64,000 nucleotides of DNA from Byssochlamys sp. IMV 00236 (GCA_001931875.2 MSJH02000818.1:372001-436000); one strand, 5' to 3'. Shown: positions 1 to 12,167, numbered from the stretch's first letter. Made by a program: numbers and translations. Notes: a model not told the origin generated them from the sequence alone.

Positions 1-57
1 AATTGCAACAAGAGCCATCTCCAGCCTTTCCGTGCTTTCCATCAATCCTCGCCCATC

Positions 58-977
58 ATGTCCAACACCAAGGCTTTCTTCGACATCCAGTACGCCCCCG
101 TCGGCTCTTCTGAGCGTAAGTCAATCCCCCCCTTGTTGCTCTATTCCCCTCGTCCCGCGGATGAAGGAAAAAAAAACCCGATGAGATTACCCCGCCATCT
201 GGTGCTGCTCTCACCGTGGTGGCATCCCCCATCGGTCTTGTGCTTCGAGATCATCGTCTGCTATCATTCAATTGGCCATCGTAAGCTAACTGCTGCTGTT
301 TCTTGGATGCTACAGCCAAGACGGGCCGCATCGTCTTCGAGCTCTTCGAGAAGGACGTCCCCAAGACCGCTCGCAACTTCCGTGAGCTTTGCAAGCGCGA
401 GAAGCCCGAGGGTTACAAGGGCTCTTCCTTCCACCGTATCATCCCCCAGTTCATGCTCCAGGGTGGTGACTTCACCCGTGGCAACGTGAGTTCCTCCTCG
501 TCATAGCTGTCTGTTCCTTGTCTCGTCGCCGTTTGCTGGCGTCCAGCCCACCCTGGCCATCGGATCTTGTATTGAGCGCTGTGCTCTGACTAACTCTTCT
601 TCTTTGAATACAGGGCACTGGTGGCAAGTCCATCTACGGCGAGAAGTTCGCCGATGAGAACTTCATCTACAAGCACGACCGCCCGGGTCTTCTCTCCATG
701 GCCAACGCTGGTCCCAACACGTAAGTTGGCCTTGCTCAGATACATACACCACGCTGGTGAACATGTTGATAGCTGACTTCTTCTCTGCAGCAACGGCTCC
801 CAGTTCTTCATCACCACTGTCCCCACCTCGTGGCTCGACGGCAAGCACGTCGTCTTCGGCAAGGTCGCTGACGACGAGTCCTTCAAGGTTGTCAAGGAGA
901 TCGAGGCTCTTGGCAGCTCCTCCGGCGCTGTCCGCTCTGCTGTCAAGCCCACCATCGTTGACTCTGGTGAGCTGTAA
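58..977 (+). CDS. Cyclophilin A-type peptidyl-prolyl cis-trans isomerase
   Basis: Single-domain cyclophilin, a cytosolic prolyl isomerase and the binding target of cyclosporin A. Coding exons are 58-115, 316-485, 614-720 and 791-977, giving 173 residues, the usual size for cyclophilin A. Introns have GTAAG, GTGAGT and GTAAGT donors and CAG acceptors, and the phases agree. The active-site run [15 protein letters not shown] is in exon 2, NGSQFFITT opens exon 4, and the drug-contacting tryptophan lies in [13 protein letters not shown]. No signal peptide or targeting extension is visible, which favours a cytosolic form over the ER or mitochondrial paralogues. Transcribed towards the Ctr gene. The family call is secure; the exact paralogue is inferred from size. 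Confidence 0.95.
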
Positions 978-2151
978 ATGACCAGACGACGGTCCGCTCT
1001 CTGAGGTAGCAGGCGTCGGCCTTTGCCAATGCTGAATAATGGGTTAAAATCACCGGACGCTTTCTTGTGAAGCTAAGTCTTCGGCGGGTCTCTTGGAGAC
1101 TCGATAGTTGCAGATTATACCATCTACCTTAGCTTAGCAACAAGTTGCATATCTGGCACCATCTATTCCATTAATTCTCGTATGCGTAATCCTGACGCAT
1201 GCTAAGGCGTGGGGTATAGCATCCAAGACTATTCGGATATTTATGCCGAAATGGTTCAACGCGACAGCTATAATCGTTCTTGATGCTTGGTATAAGTAGC
1301 CGACCATATGCTTGTAACAGCTGCAGCCCTATAATTGAAATTCTACACGGTTATCAATCCTCTTAACAGATATGATTCCGATTGTCTATCACATTATCCA
1401 CACAGGTGGAACTCATTACTATCAGACACCACTATAATACATCTAGATATGTATTCTATTGCCTACACAAACTTATCCAGCATGGCACAGGTTCCAGACA
1501 AGAATGAAGATTCAAGAAAGGCAGAAACCCGTAAAGATCACATTCCCTTCATTACGAAGGAAAAGACTACGGATCCAGACTGAACTACGATCTTGTCCTG
1601 ATCCCAATCCCTTTCTCTTCAATCACATAATTGAGATGATCAAATAATACTAATAATAAAAAAAAAACTATTCTTAAATCATCCATGCAAGGTACAGTAC
1701 AGTACAGTACAGCACAGTTCTGCTCTAGTCTTGAAACTGGAAATCCATAAGTTGAGATCTTTATCTTTACGCATGTCATCTTCTATCAGGGAAAATGGTT
1801 GTGTTGTATTGATTGTAATCCGAGAAGGGGAGGGGAATAGAAGGGAAGAAGGTTAATTAGAGAGAGATATGTATACAGAGAAGGGGGAATCATATTTTTG
1901 TTTTGAAAAGAAAAAAAAAGGAAATAAATAACCCGGGTGTTTTCTGGGTAATAAGTTCTTTTCTTTTTCATTTCATCCACAACATGCAGTTACGCTAGTT
2001 GCGTCATTCCTAGATCAATGAATGAACCAGTTAGCCAGCGATCATCATCATCATCATCATCATCATTATTATTATTATCAGACACTCCATCATTGATGAT
2101 GGGGAAAAGAAAAAAACAAACAAACAAACGAAGAGAAAAGAAGGAATATAC
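978..2151. other. Intergenic, convergent 3' flanks
   Basis: About 1.2 kb between the tail-to-tail cyclophilin and Ctr genes. It is AT-rich, with a tandem GTACA tract near 1692-1711 and an ATC/ATT tract near 2041-2078. Short open frames here have no recognisable protein character. No RNA gene was seen. Confidence 0.5.
2041..2078. repeat. ATC/ATT trinucleotide microsatellite
   Basis: Eight ATC units followed by ATT units, just beyond the stop codon of the Ctr gene, probably within its 3' untranslated region. Reading it as poly-serine or poly-methionine coding is not supported. Confidence 0.8.
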
Positions 2152-3045
2152 TTACTCCCCACGCGCACCCCCCAACGGCTCCCAGGAGAAGAAAAACGCA
2201 CCCAAAAACGCCCCGATGAAAATACAAATAATGATATATCCATTAAAATACATCGCGAGCAACATAATGAAATACGCCACTGCGAACTGGAGCATGTGCA
2301 ATGTAGCCCGGACCAATTGTTCAAAGAACGTCGGGCGAATCGGGCCTGTTTTCCCTGTTGGGGGCATGGGAGGTATGGTGTTTGATTTTGCGTTTGAGGT
2401 TGAATGTTTTGCGAGTGCGTTGGTTTCGTCTGATGAGGATTCGGGACCACAGCAGCTGGCGTTATGAGATGATGGGGTTGTGGTGGTGAGATGGTATCGT
2501 TGGATAGTGGTTCGGCGGACAATGTAGGCGTCGTATTCGCGGCCTATGCGGCGGAGGAGTTCGAGAACGAGAACGAGACAGATTACGCCGATGCAGGAGC
2601 CGCCGAACATGCCGTGGGATGTGATGTGCCATGATTTGGAGAGGAAGCCTGGGGTGCGTAGGATGGTTAATGGTGGGGGGGGGGGTTCTGTGGTATGTAT
2701 GTATTTCTCCAGATAGAAGAAGATAGAGAGAAAGAATAGAATAGAATAGAATAAAACAGAGAAGAGAAAAGACAACTGCGACGGAACTTACATGCATCGA
2801 TAGTATCCCAGTTCCAAAGCATCTGATTCAAGTCAGTCTTGTCATGTCGTGGAAATGAACTATTGTATGGAGATCTGGAAACCACAACTCACCGAAACCT
2901 TGCAATCACCGCCCATATCCATGCTCATACTACCCATATTCATGCCGGTACTGCTGCTCATAGCAGCAGATGCAGTTGAAGTCATCGATCCCATCGCCAT
3001 CCCCGTCGACGTGCTGCTCATGGTCATACCAGTCATGTTATCCAT
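2152..3045 (-). CDS. Ctr-family copper transporter
   Basis: High-affinity copper(I) importer acting as a trimer in the plasma or vacuolar membrane. Exons on the minus strand are 3045-2893, a 31-nt exon 2822-2792, and 2648-2152, giving about 226 residues. The N-terminus (about residues 1-45) is rich in methionine and in MxM-type copper-binding spacing. The tiny exon reads MLWNWDTIDA and joins in frame to C-FLSKSWHI, the conserved run before the first helix in this family. Three hydrophobic helices follow. Helix 2 holds the copper-selectivity MxxxM as MLLAM, and helix 3 has a packing GxxxG as GAFLG. The second intron contains an 11-C run. The stop codon overlaps a GTAAGT, so an extra short 3' exon cannot be excluded. 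Confidence 0.92.
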
Positions 3046-5102
3046 AATGGTCGATTATTGACGGGGTCGTCTGGTTTTCAAGTTCGATAGTAGCCTTCTT
3101 TTCTCCAGAGATATCTGCCTTGGATAGCAGTATAGCAAAGGTGAATTGGTCCAGTCTCGTCTCCTCTTTTTCGAAAGACTAGATCGTGAATATCTCGATT
3201 ATTCACTCGATAGTCTTTTCACTTGCGCATTGGATTCGCTTGCGATTTGTGTGAATTCCTTCCACTCTAGCACTGATAGGATAGCCGAATGGCAGTATCC
3301 AGAGCAATGTCGAAATGGCAAAGATGATTCCAACCAAGTACACAGACAGACAACCACTTGGACCGTGATACGAAGTCGTCACTCGTCCTACCTCTGGACA
3401 CGAAAAGGCTAAAGACGACGACGTCCTCGATCTTCTCACCTCCAAGCAAACCCCAATCAAAGAGGGACAGAGAATAAGCCCGTGTGAGTATACGCAGCAG
3501 CAGTAAGTAACAGTAGCACAGCACAGGTACGACCTTATATGTAATAACCTAACCTAGACGCAGTGGCACTGGTGGGTACATATATACGAGGGCCAAGACA
3601 CAGCAGACTTTTTTCCTTTCCTTTCCTTTCCTTTCCTTTTCTTTTTTTCTTCTTCTTAACTAAGATAAGCTGGGTGGCCCGAGATGTGCTCCAAGCGTGT
3701 GATTGAGTGTAATTAGTATTTGATCAGGCCGCGTGAGTGGTTTTAGTTCCACTTTTTCAACTTACTTACTTGCTCACACCCGGGCCGATGCCGCGTGGGA
3801 GTGGCAGGCCAGTCCGTGCATACGTTGGGGGTTTTCATGGATGGGTAAGTGTTTAGAGTAGTTTTGAAACATTATTATGATCTTATTATTATGCTTATGG
3901 TTGTAGTTGTGGTTGTGGTTGCTGTTTTCCCTGGTATGGGATGCAGAGCGTAACTAGGTAGGATATTGAAATCGAACGTATTCTGAAGTAGAGCAATGCT
4001 TCAATTACCGTCTCCCTATGTTCTGACAGAATTGAAGAAACTACTGTACTATAACCAACTAACCTCCTTCAATTCCATACAATACCAACCTAACAGAAAG
4101 ACAGGCAATTCAAGCTCTGCTGAGAGGAATCCTCCGTCTGTAGAACGTATGCGGAGAACCTCGTGGCCTTGATCGTATGTATGACCCACGGTGACGAAGC
4201 TGGAGGTGAGCAATTGAGCATATTATTATAGTTAATTGATTTGATGACCAAAGAAAGACACCAACAACGACTTTGAACTTTGGTGGTTTTCCGTGTTGCG
4301 GGCAATTGAGCAGATTAATTGGTTCCGTGCTCTGTGATTGGATCATCTGGGTTGAGTTGCTATAGCGTGCGAACGACACCAAAGACTGCGTGTACATAGT
4401 AGTGATAATACTAGTACTCGATTATCTCACGAGGAGCTGTCCTTTCCTCGATGATATAGTTCGTACTCTATATCTATCTGGTTCAGCTAACTTGACTACA
4501 ACTTACGTAATGCGCAGGTTATGTAGGCGAGAGATCTGTTTCTCTTTTCTAGCTCCACTCTGTTTTATACGGAAAGTCCGTAGTAGTACAATCCGGCTCA
4601 ATCGGTTTCTCCTATATATTGCAAAGTGCTCTCTTCATTTTCGTATCACGTAGTGATCACGGCAGAAATAGTGAACGACAAATTGCGGTATGAATACATA
4701 AAATGGCCCCGATGATCCCTGTTAGAATCGGGTTCGGACTGAGCCCCGGTCATGACAGTGGGCGGGAGTATACGCCCTGCCATTATTTGTGTCCGTAGCC
4801 TGAGTATCCTTCACATTGCTATCTCGCAAGATGAGGGATATCTGCAGGTCTCTTCTTGTTGCCAAGACGAGCATACAGAGCGGGCACCGTCGGACGATCT
4901 CGAAAGGCATCGATGCTTCACGCACTGGTAGCTCTTTCGAGGACAGTGAGATAAAGCATACGCGACGAATTTTGGCTTTCCCCCGACATTCTCCCTCGTC
5001 CGTCGCGTTTCAATCGGACAGCTCGCCCACCAGGTCGGCTTTCATTATGGTTTTGATGCAGCAGACGCTTTTTATCTTGGTGTCACTGGCGTAATCCCAA
5101 AA
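3046..5102. other. Intergenic: Ctr promoter and RRP41 3' flank
   Basis: Two kilobases upstream of the Ctr gene. A pyrimidine tract made of CTTTC pentamers lies near 3609-3657, typical of fungal promoters. Candidate frames around 3.1-3.5 and 4.1-4.9 kb are short and show no recognisable domain. No RNA gene was found. Confidence 0.45.
3609..3657. repeat. CTTTC pentamer pyrimidine tract
   Basis: Tandem CTTTC units grading into T-rich and TTC-rich sequence, about 560 bp upstream of the Ctr start codon. It may act as a nucleosome-depleting promoter tract; this role is inferred only. Confidence 0.7.
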
Positions 5103-6011
5103 TCATACGTCATCTCTGCCGTGCTCTGGGACACCGACCACCTTTGACCGCTTGATAACGCCCTGCAAGATCTCTCTGATCTGCTTGCAACCATCGATCC
5201 CCACGGCGAGCATGGTCTCCATGTACGAGAGATGGGCTTTCGAATCCATCTGAATAACCGAGACCTTCATCTCCTCGTCATCGTCCTCCATGGCATCCGC
5301 TCCGCCTGGGATTGGCGTAGTAGTCCCGACCGTCATGAATGGCAACTCTTGCTCCTCTGGTAGGGACAGATCTAGAAGAGGGTCAAGGGTATCGTTTTTC
5401 GGATCACGGGCGGTAGAAGCACTGCCACTCATACCAGCAGTGCAACCGCAAAGGAGACCAGGCATTGGGATACCGGCATCCACGAGCGCAAGCGTGGCGG
5501 CGTTAATCGCTGCGGCCAGAAGCGACCCATCTGCCGATAGGACAGAGATGTGGATGCTTATGGTACTGTGTGGGTAAAGATATGTGTGAATGTGGGATTG
5601 GAAGGCGGAACGAAGGACACTGGAGAGCTGTAGAGACTGTCTATAGAACACGTTAGACCCTGTATAGAAAGACTAGGTCAGAATAAAGGGGATCAATCGA
5701 TGGATTTACCTATCGTTTCCTCCAGCCCTTCGTCTCCGATCTATGCTTGCGAATCCGGCAACATTCACGTCCACCTCGACTGTCGCTCCAGCAGCGTTGC
5801 CACCACCAGCTCCTCCAGCTTCTCCTCGGAGCTTTTCAGCAGGACCATGGACAGTGCATATGATCGAAGTGTTTCCCATGGCCAGATATGAGGACCCGGA
5901 GCTGGCTGGGTTGGTCGATATCTGAGCCTGGAGCAGTCGAAGCTCATTCCAGCGACGGCCATCGAGGCGGAGCTTCGTAAGAGGATATGTCGTCGACGTA
6001 TCCAATGGCAT
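5103..6011 (-). CDS. Exosome complex subunit RRP41 (Ski6), RNase PH fold
   Basis: Core ring subunit of the nuclear and cytoplasmic RNA exosome, which supports 3'-to-5' processing and decay of rRNA, snoRNA and mRNA. Two exons, 6011-5710 and 5640-5103, give 279 residues. The N-terminal half carries the family run LRLDGRRWNELR and the STSIICTVHGP-like strand; the C-terminal half carries SVLSADGSLLAAAINAATLA and LVDAGIPMPGLLCGCTAG. The intron is 69 nt with a GTAAAT donor and TATAG acceptor; a nearer CAG acceptor at 5660 would shift the frame. The eukaryotic subunit is known to be catalytically inactive. It shares a roughly 390-bp divergent promoter with the SNF2 gene. Confidence 0.95.
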
Positions 6012-6398
6012 TTTGTGAGACTATCTGGCCTAGCAACGCAGATATAATAGTCTAATCTTGGGGTCGTAGGCTTTGGCGGTACCGCTCTAGGAGGATGAAA
6101 AAGTTGCGCTGACCGCGAAGATATCGCAAATGGTCCGTAACAACGGAGTCCAGTGAACCAGCTAGCTGCGTAAGAGCGCACTAGAGCAGATATAATCGCA
6201 CGTTGTGGTTGTAAGGAGCAATGGGAGCGAGGGCGCAAATCCGGCGGGGATATCTTGGTTCGCCGGTGCGGGCGGTCAAAAAATCAAACCAGAAGCTCTT
6301 TTCCCAGTTCGGAAATTTAAGAGCTCGGAGACGCGACGGCGACTTTGCCCCGCGACGTTCAGGCGCGACATCCCGCACATGGTGTTACACAGACAAGT
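6012..6398. promoter_or_regulatory. Bidirectional promoter, RRP41 / SNF2 gene
   Basis: 387 bp separate the divergent start codons of RRP41 (-) and the SNF2 ATPase (+), so both promoters must lie here. I do not recognise a specific operator. An in-frame ATG at 6345 could lengthen the SNF2 protein by 18 residues. Confidence 0.5.
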
Positions 6399-9300
6399 AT
6401 GGGATCAGATCGGGGGTTGCAAGATTATGATCCCCTCACAGTAAGCACTGATGATGATGACCTCGAGCGTAGCAACTTGTCGGAGAGCCGCGATACCGTC
6501 TCTACCCGTATGCCTTCACGATGTGTTGTTACCCTAGGAGAGATCAGTACTAACTGGGTGAAAACAAAGGGCGTGAAAGACGATATACCCATTCTGAGAC
6601 TGGTGATGAAGAAAGGATCACCCCAGAACGAGTGCGCATAAAACCACCACCAGAGAAGACAACTGTGATCTTGTCAGACAGCGGTAGCGACGACTCCGAT
6701 TTCAACGAGGGAGCGGCCGCATACGAGCAATTTAAGAATCGCAAGAGCCTAAAGCGTAAACGTGCCGCAGCAGGGTCGCGAAAAGCTCGAACTACAGGAA
6801 AGAATTCTCTCGTCGGCTTGCGCCCCAGAAGCAATGACGCTGGACCGTCTCGCAAACGGCAGCAGCTGGCAAGAGAGTATAAAGAGGTCTCATCAGATGA
6901 TGAGTTGATGGAATACACCCTGCCGGGCTACTTGCAGAAACGGCGTGCGCAGTTTGATGAAAGATTGGAGCATCTCAAACAGTCAGGATTGAAGTTGCCG
7001 CCTGACTTCGACGATGTCGCATTCTCTGACGATGAGCGGCTGGAATCGTTGAAGGAGAAACCGGAGTTCAAAAGCATTCGACCTTGTGGCAAATACAAAG
7101 ACATAACACTGCCATATTCCCTTGGTCTGATCCCAGCACCTATTGCTCAGTGGCTACGAGAGTATCAAGTCGAAGGTGCCGCCTTCTTGCATGAGCTCTT
7201 CGTCTACCAGAAGGGTGGCATACTCGGAGATGACATGGGCCTTGGGAAGACCGTGCAGGTCATCGCCTTTTTGGCTGCTGCTTATGGCAAAACTGGCGAC
7301 GAGCGAGATGCGAAGAGGATGCGGAAGATGAGAAGAAGCACAGTAAACAAATGGTATCCCAGGACACTGATCGTGTGTCCCGGAACGTTGATTGAAAACT
7401 GGAAGTCCGAATTCAACAGATGGGGATGGTGGCATGTGGAAGTCTTCCACGGTGATAGGAAGGAGGAAGCTCTCCAAGCTGCCAAGTCCGGCCGTCTGGA
7501 GATACTTATTACAACATACTCAACCTACCGCTTGAACAAGGACTCCGTCAACATGGTTGAATGGGACTGTGTAGTTGCGGATGAGTGTCACATCATCAAA
7601 GAACGCAAGTCGGAAACAACAAATGCCATGAACGAAGTTAATGCTCTCTGCAGGATTGGCTTGACTGGCACTGCGATCCAAAACAAGTACGAAGAACTGT
7701 GGACTCTGTTAAATTGGGCGAACCCCGGGAAGCTGGGGCCGGTCACCACTTGGAAGACCAGTATATCAGATCCGCTCAAGATCGGGCAATCTCATGATGC
7801 AACACTATACCAGCTGAGTAAAGCTCGAAAGACAGCCAAGAAGCTGGTCGAAAACCTGCTGCCTGCCTTCTTCCTTCGCCGTATGAAAACTCTCATAGCG
7901 GATCAACTTCCGAAGAAAAGCGACCGAGTTGTCTTTTGTCCTCTTACCGACACCCAGGCTGAGGCCTATGAGAATTTCCTCAGCCATGACATCGTTGAAT
8001 ATATCAAGACATCAGCTGAGCCGTGTGCTTGTGGATCGCGCAAAAAGTCTGGCTGGTGCTGCCGTACGCGCCTACCGTCGGGCGAGAAATGGCAAAGCTA
8101 TGTGTTTCCCGCAATAGCGAATCTTCAAAAGCTCAGTAATCATCTTGCAATCCTCATCCCCCAGCCCACAGATCCGCAGGAGAAGCAAGGGAAAGATTTA
8201 GAAATGCTGCAGATCGCCGTGCCAGATCAATGGCGAGAGCTCTATCGTTCTAGAGGATCCATTGTGAACTTCTCCAACCCCGAATTCTGCGGCAAGTGGA
8301 AAGTTTTAAGAAAGCTGTTGAAATGGTGGCACTCAAACGGAGACAAGGTGCTCATCTTTTCTCATAGCGTCCGGTTGCTGAAAATGCTGCAGATGCTCTT
8401 CAACCATACCAGCTACAATGTCAGTTACCTGGACGGCGCAATGAGTTATGAGGACAGAGCAAAGATCGTCGACGATTTCAACTCCGATCCCCAGCAGTTC
8501 GTATTTCTTATCTCCACACGAGCCGGAGGCGTCGGCTTAAACATCACGTCCGCCAATAAAGTAGTTGTGGTCGATCCGAACTGGAACCCATCACACGACC
8601 TGCAAGCTCAAGATCGAGCGTACCGTATCGGCCAACATCGTGACGTGGAGGTCTTTCGACTCATTTCAGCCGGAACAATCGAGGAAATCGTCTACGCTCG
8701 ACAGATCTACAAACAGCAACAGGCTAATATCGGCTACAACGCAAGCTCTGAACGCAGATACTTCAAAGGTGTACAGGAGAAGAAAGACCAAAAGGGCGAG
8801 ATTTTCGGATTATCCAACCTCTTCGAATACCAAAACGACAACATTGTCCTGCGTGAAATCGTCAACAAGACGAACATCGCGGAAAGCAAAGCCGGCGTGC
8901 AAGTTATTGGTATCGACATCGACCAAGAGGATACCGCTAACGAAAACTTCCCTTTCACTTCTTCTACAAACGACGAAGATGAAGATGGAGCCATGAGCCA
9001 ACTCGCCGCTCTCATCGCCGGCGACACAGACGGGATCCCCAACAACAACAAGAACAAGTCCAGCGTGACCCCCAAAAAGCATGACCCCGTACAAGCGATC
9101 CTCGCCGGCGCAGGCGTCGAATACACCCATCTCAATAACGAAGTCATTGGTCCGTCCAAGACCGAAGAACGTCTCAGTCGACGCGCTGAACTTGCCGGGG
9201 AGACGCTCGGTGAAGTGCAAGTGTTTCGCGACTCGCAAGACGATCTAGTCGTCCGTAAGGATGGGGAACCTGTGAAATTCAAATATCATCCACCCAAAGA

Positions 9301-9475
9301 TGTGATGAAACGGCAGTTCTGCAGTATGGCGAAACAATACGGATTCAAGAACGCTACCGAGTTTGCACTTGTTGTGGAGGGTATGACGCAGTCGCAGAGA
9401 CGGGCGTGTCTTGAGAAGTGGTATAGGGAGAGAAGAGAGATACTCATGAAAGACGGCGGTTCTGAAGAGGCGTAG
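6399..9475 (+). CDS. SNF2-family DNA-dependent ATPase, ERCC6L2/Rad26-like
   Basis: Nuclear chromatin/DNA translocase likely acting in DNA repair, judged by resemblance to ERCC6L2. Exons 6399-6507 and 6570-9475 give 1,004 residues. The intron has a GTATGC donor, CTAAC branch and AAAG acceptor, and restores an acidic N-terminus. Helicase motif I is GDDMGLGKT (about residue 256), motif II is DECH instead of the usual DEAH (about 373), and motif VI is QAQDRAYRIGQ (about 716). The run RRYFKGVQ after the ATPase core is typical of the ERCC6L2 group. A CxC...CC cluster (CACGSRKKSGWCC) interrupts lobe 2. The C-terminus is charged. The exact orthologue is inferred. Confidence 0.9.
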
Positions 9476-9875
9476 GCCCCCTTTGGAGACAGAAGGCATT
9501 CGAAGATTATAGTAATTGGGTTCGGAGTTTTTGGCATGTGGGCCTATATAGTTTTTACTGGAGTTCTTAGATACCCCACTATATGTGCACTGAGGAATTG
9601 ATATAGCTATCAAGCATTTCATTCATGGAAATAAACATAAAAGCAATGAGCCCTTTTCTTTGCTTAATAAACACGCTTCTACCGCTCTAGGCAGTGTGGT
9701 ATCTCATACATAGTTGCAAACATCAAGACCACGTTCGCCATGCAACCACCACTTTAACACTTCAAGTGACCTCATTGCCCATCGTTCTTTTTTTCCTTTC
9801 TTTTCTTTTTGATTCCTGGTTCCTCCCAGCAGGACATTGGTTGTATAGTCGACTTTTCTCTCGGAAACGGTACTA
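9476..9875. other. Intergenic, convergent 3' flanks
   Basis: About 400 bp between the SNF2 gene and the acyltransferase, which end towards each other. Contains a T-rich stretch near 9786-9810. No gene seen. Confidence 0.5.
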
Positions 9876-11465
9876 TTACTCAATGACTCTCGTAACGTAG
9901 GACATAAAGCCTGTATCTTGCTCCAGACAACGCATAGCCTCTTTACGCAGTTGGATAAGGACCTCCAGGCCATCTGCATCGTCATCATCACTACCGTGGT
10001 AGTTCGCAAAGTCAATTCTCGGCATCAAGATCATTGCTCCATCCTGGCGACTCCATGGCTTGCGAATGAACTCGACGTTGCCATTATTCCCTAATCCAGG
10101 AATAACCCACACGCCCTCTGAGAGATTCAAATCACTCCAGCTGGTTATGAGAACATCTGGGCCACCCGCACAACGCACGTTCGCTTGTAGATGCCGGATA
10201 TCTGCAGTGGAATGGCAGAGGGATATGAGGGATCTGACATGTGAGGGAGTCACTCTGTCAACGGCATGACGGATTTGGATGGCAGACTGGGCAAGAGCAG
10301 ATGCTGCACTAGGAGGAACTGAATATGACTGGGCATCTATGAAGAGGCCTGCACCGTCTGCGCCAAGAAGTGTCTTCACTGGAAGCGTTGCTTGGGAGTA
10401 AACCACACTTGTGCCAACATAGAAGGCGGGTATTGGTGGTTCTATATGACCCCGAATGCTGATAGACATGTTAAGCGAGCTTGATAACTCGTCGTCTGGA
10501 GATTCGCTCTGAGGGGTAGTGTGCCACAGAGCACGAGCACGAGCACGAGTAACAAAAACCCAAATAAGAGCACACAGAGTGTCGTCTTTTGTCATGACCA
10601 CGGGCCTTTGGGTCCTACTCCCTGCCTGATCCATGCTCTGTTCCTCTGAGGCGCGACTTACCAAGTATCTCTTGAGATCTTCAACTTTTTCTTCAGAGAG
10701 GACAAATATCTTCCCCTGGTTTAAATGCTGCGTCTCTTCGACTCTAGGGTCGTCCTCTCTGCGGTCAGAACCTTTCCCAGGGCTTGCTCCAGGAGAAGAG
10801 ACTGCAACTAGGTCCGTATCCAGCGTGTATTCTGAATGCTCATGCAGCGGACTAGTATGTGGTAAACCTGGGGTGAGAAGAAGTCGCAGCTTGTCATCAG
10901 CAAACTCAGGTAAGTTTATCGGGGTATCTCCATGGGTCTCCAGGCTCTGTCGTAGTGCATAGAGAAAGACAGCAGTGCCAGTAGCATCGGTGACATTGCG
11001 GTGGGTGTAGACGGCCAGAATGAGTCCGCCAGGTAAGAAGTTGGCCTGCAATGCCATGACCGGACAAGGCCTGGTAGCATCTGGAAAATCAGAGAGTGGT
11101 GAGATGAGTGGACCTGGAATCTTGCTAGGAGGCATTCCCATGCTCTTCAGCTCTTCGTAGGTGTGAGGAAACTCGGGGGGTTCGAGTCTCTTGATGAAAA
11201 CGTGCGCTTCTTCGACATCGTGGTTATTGTAGCGCACCTCGAGTCTACCGGTGTGCTCCCCTCCATCTCTCTCGAGAGCGACAGTACCAGCCATGAAAGG
11301 GAAACGAGCGATTGTAGCTTTGTAGGCCTGTTGAAGAGCCTCGATTGCTGGAACAGGGTTATCAGAAACGAACGGAAAACAGAAAGCCATACGTGTATAT
11401 CCACGCGGCATGATCTGGTCGATGGGTGTCAACCCAAAGTAATGGTCTTCGTTATCATCAGCCAT
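9876..11465 (-). CDS. BAHD-type acyltransferase (transferase family), altered active site
   Basis: 529 residues in one uninterrupted frame, the size of fungal BAHD/trichothecene-acetyltransferase-like CoA-dependent transferases. The N-terminal half has FGLTPIDQIMPRGYTR and a run ARFPFMAGTV typical of the group. The catalytic region reads ANFLPGGLILAVYTHRNVTD. In this family the usual pattern is HHxxxD with the second histidine catalytic; here that position (156) is arginine, leaving H155 and D160 separated by four residues. Near the C-terminus ITSWSDLNL is conserved, but the DFGWG-like structural motif is replaced by a GVWVIPGLGN region. Substrate unknown. No biosynthetic partners lie next to it, so a secondary-metabolite role is not supported here. 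Confidence 0.8.
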   Translation of the reverse strand: MADDNEDHYFGLTPIDQIMPRGYTRMAFCFPFVSDNPVPAIEALQQAYKATIARFPFMAGTVALERDGGEHTGRLEVRYNNHDVEEAHVFIKRLEPPEFPHTYEELKSMGMPPSKIPGPLISPLSDFPDATRPCPVMALQANFLPGGLILAVYTHRNVTDATGTAVFLYALRQSLETHGDTPINLPEFADDKLRLLLTPGLPHTSPLHEHSEYTLDTDLVAVSSPGASPGKGSDRREDDPRVEETQHLNQGKIFVLSEEKVEDLKRYLVSRASEEQSMDQAGSRTQRPVVMTKDDTLCALIWVFVTRARARALWHTTPQSESPDDELSSSLNMSISIRGHIEPPIPAFYVGTSVVYSQATLPVKTLLGADGAGLFIDAQSYSVPPSAASALAQSAIQIRHAVDRVTPSHVRSLISLCHSTADIRHLQANVRCAGGPDVLITSWSDLNLSEGVWVIPGLGNNGNVEFIRKPWSRQDGAMILMPRIDFANYHGSDDDDADGLEVLIQLRKEAMRCLEQDTGFMSYVTRVIE

Positions 11466-12167
11466 CTTGAATAACGATGGTTTCAGTAAGTGAGCATAAA
11501 TTTAGATAATATTTGTCTGTGAGTCTCAAGAGGTATGATTATTCAGGAAGTTGAAAGCAGTCTGCAAGGTCCGACGTGAAAATGGGTGCAGTTAATGTCA
11601 GGAGGGCAATATTGTGATAGAGGGCAACAGCGCATGCTTCCAAATGCAGCAACCCCCTAGACTAAATCAGGCATGGGGGTTATTCACTGGAAACACAGCT
11701 GGACAGCTACTGCCGGATTGTCATGGTTAGCCATTGCATGGGACCTTCTGTATGTTTGTCCTGTTATTATTTCCCGCCTAGGGAAGACGCGGAAACGCGC
11801 GGGACGGGCCTATCTGATCCCACAACTGTTGGACTTATCCCGATTCCAACCAAGAGCTATGCGGGGCATGTGTCGAATGACAAAGATCTAAAGAGGCTCA
11901 TAAACCATTCGAACGATCTTTTGCCTGGTAAGCTTGGAGGAACCGATATGCATACCGGTTATTTCGGAGATAGAAAGAAATCAACATATTGTTTCTTGCG
12001 TTTATTATGACTATTCGTTTGCAGTGATCAGCTCCGCTCGCAGATATGGTTTTCACTATGCCATGTCGAACCCAGAAATGAAGATGGGGGCCCATAAATC
12101 CATCCATGATATCCTCAAACGCCATGCTATTAATACACCCATCATGCAAATGCCTCGTGTTGTCGAT
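11466..12167. other. Intergenic: acyltransferase promoter and SSU72 3' flank
   Basis: 700 bp between two minus-strand genes. It contains a 7-bp inverted repeat, AACCCCC...GGGGGTT, near 11651-11681. Nothing else recognisable. Confidence 0.4.

Noticed and set aside
2018..2467. 149-codon plus-strand frame
   Set aside because: It is antisense to the last Ctr exon, starts in a microsatellite and has no domain.
5641..5661. CAG acceptor at 5660 for RRP41
   Set aside because: It leaves the second exon out of frame; the TATAG acceptor at 5641 keeps frame and gives family-like sequence.
11651..11681. AACCCCC/GGGGGTT inverted repeat as a terminator or MITE end
   Set aside because: Only 7 bp with no target duplication or partner; chance is likely.
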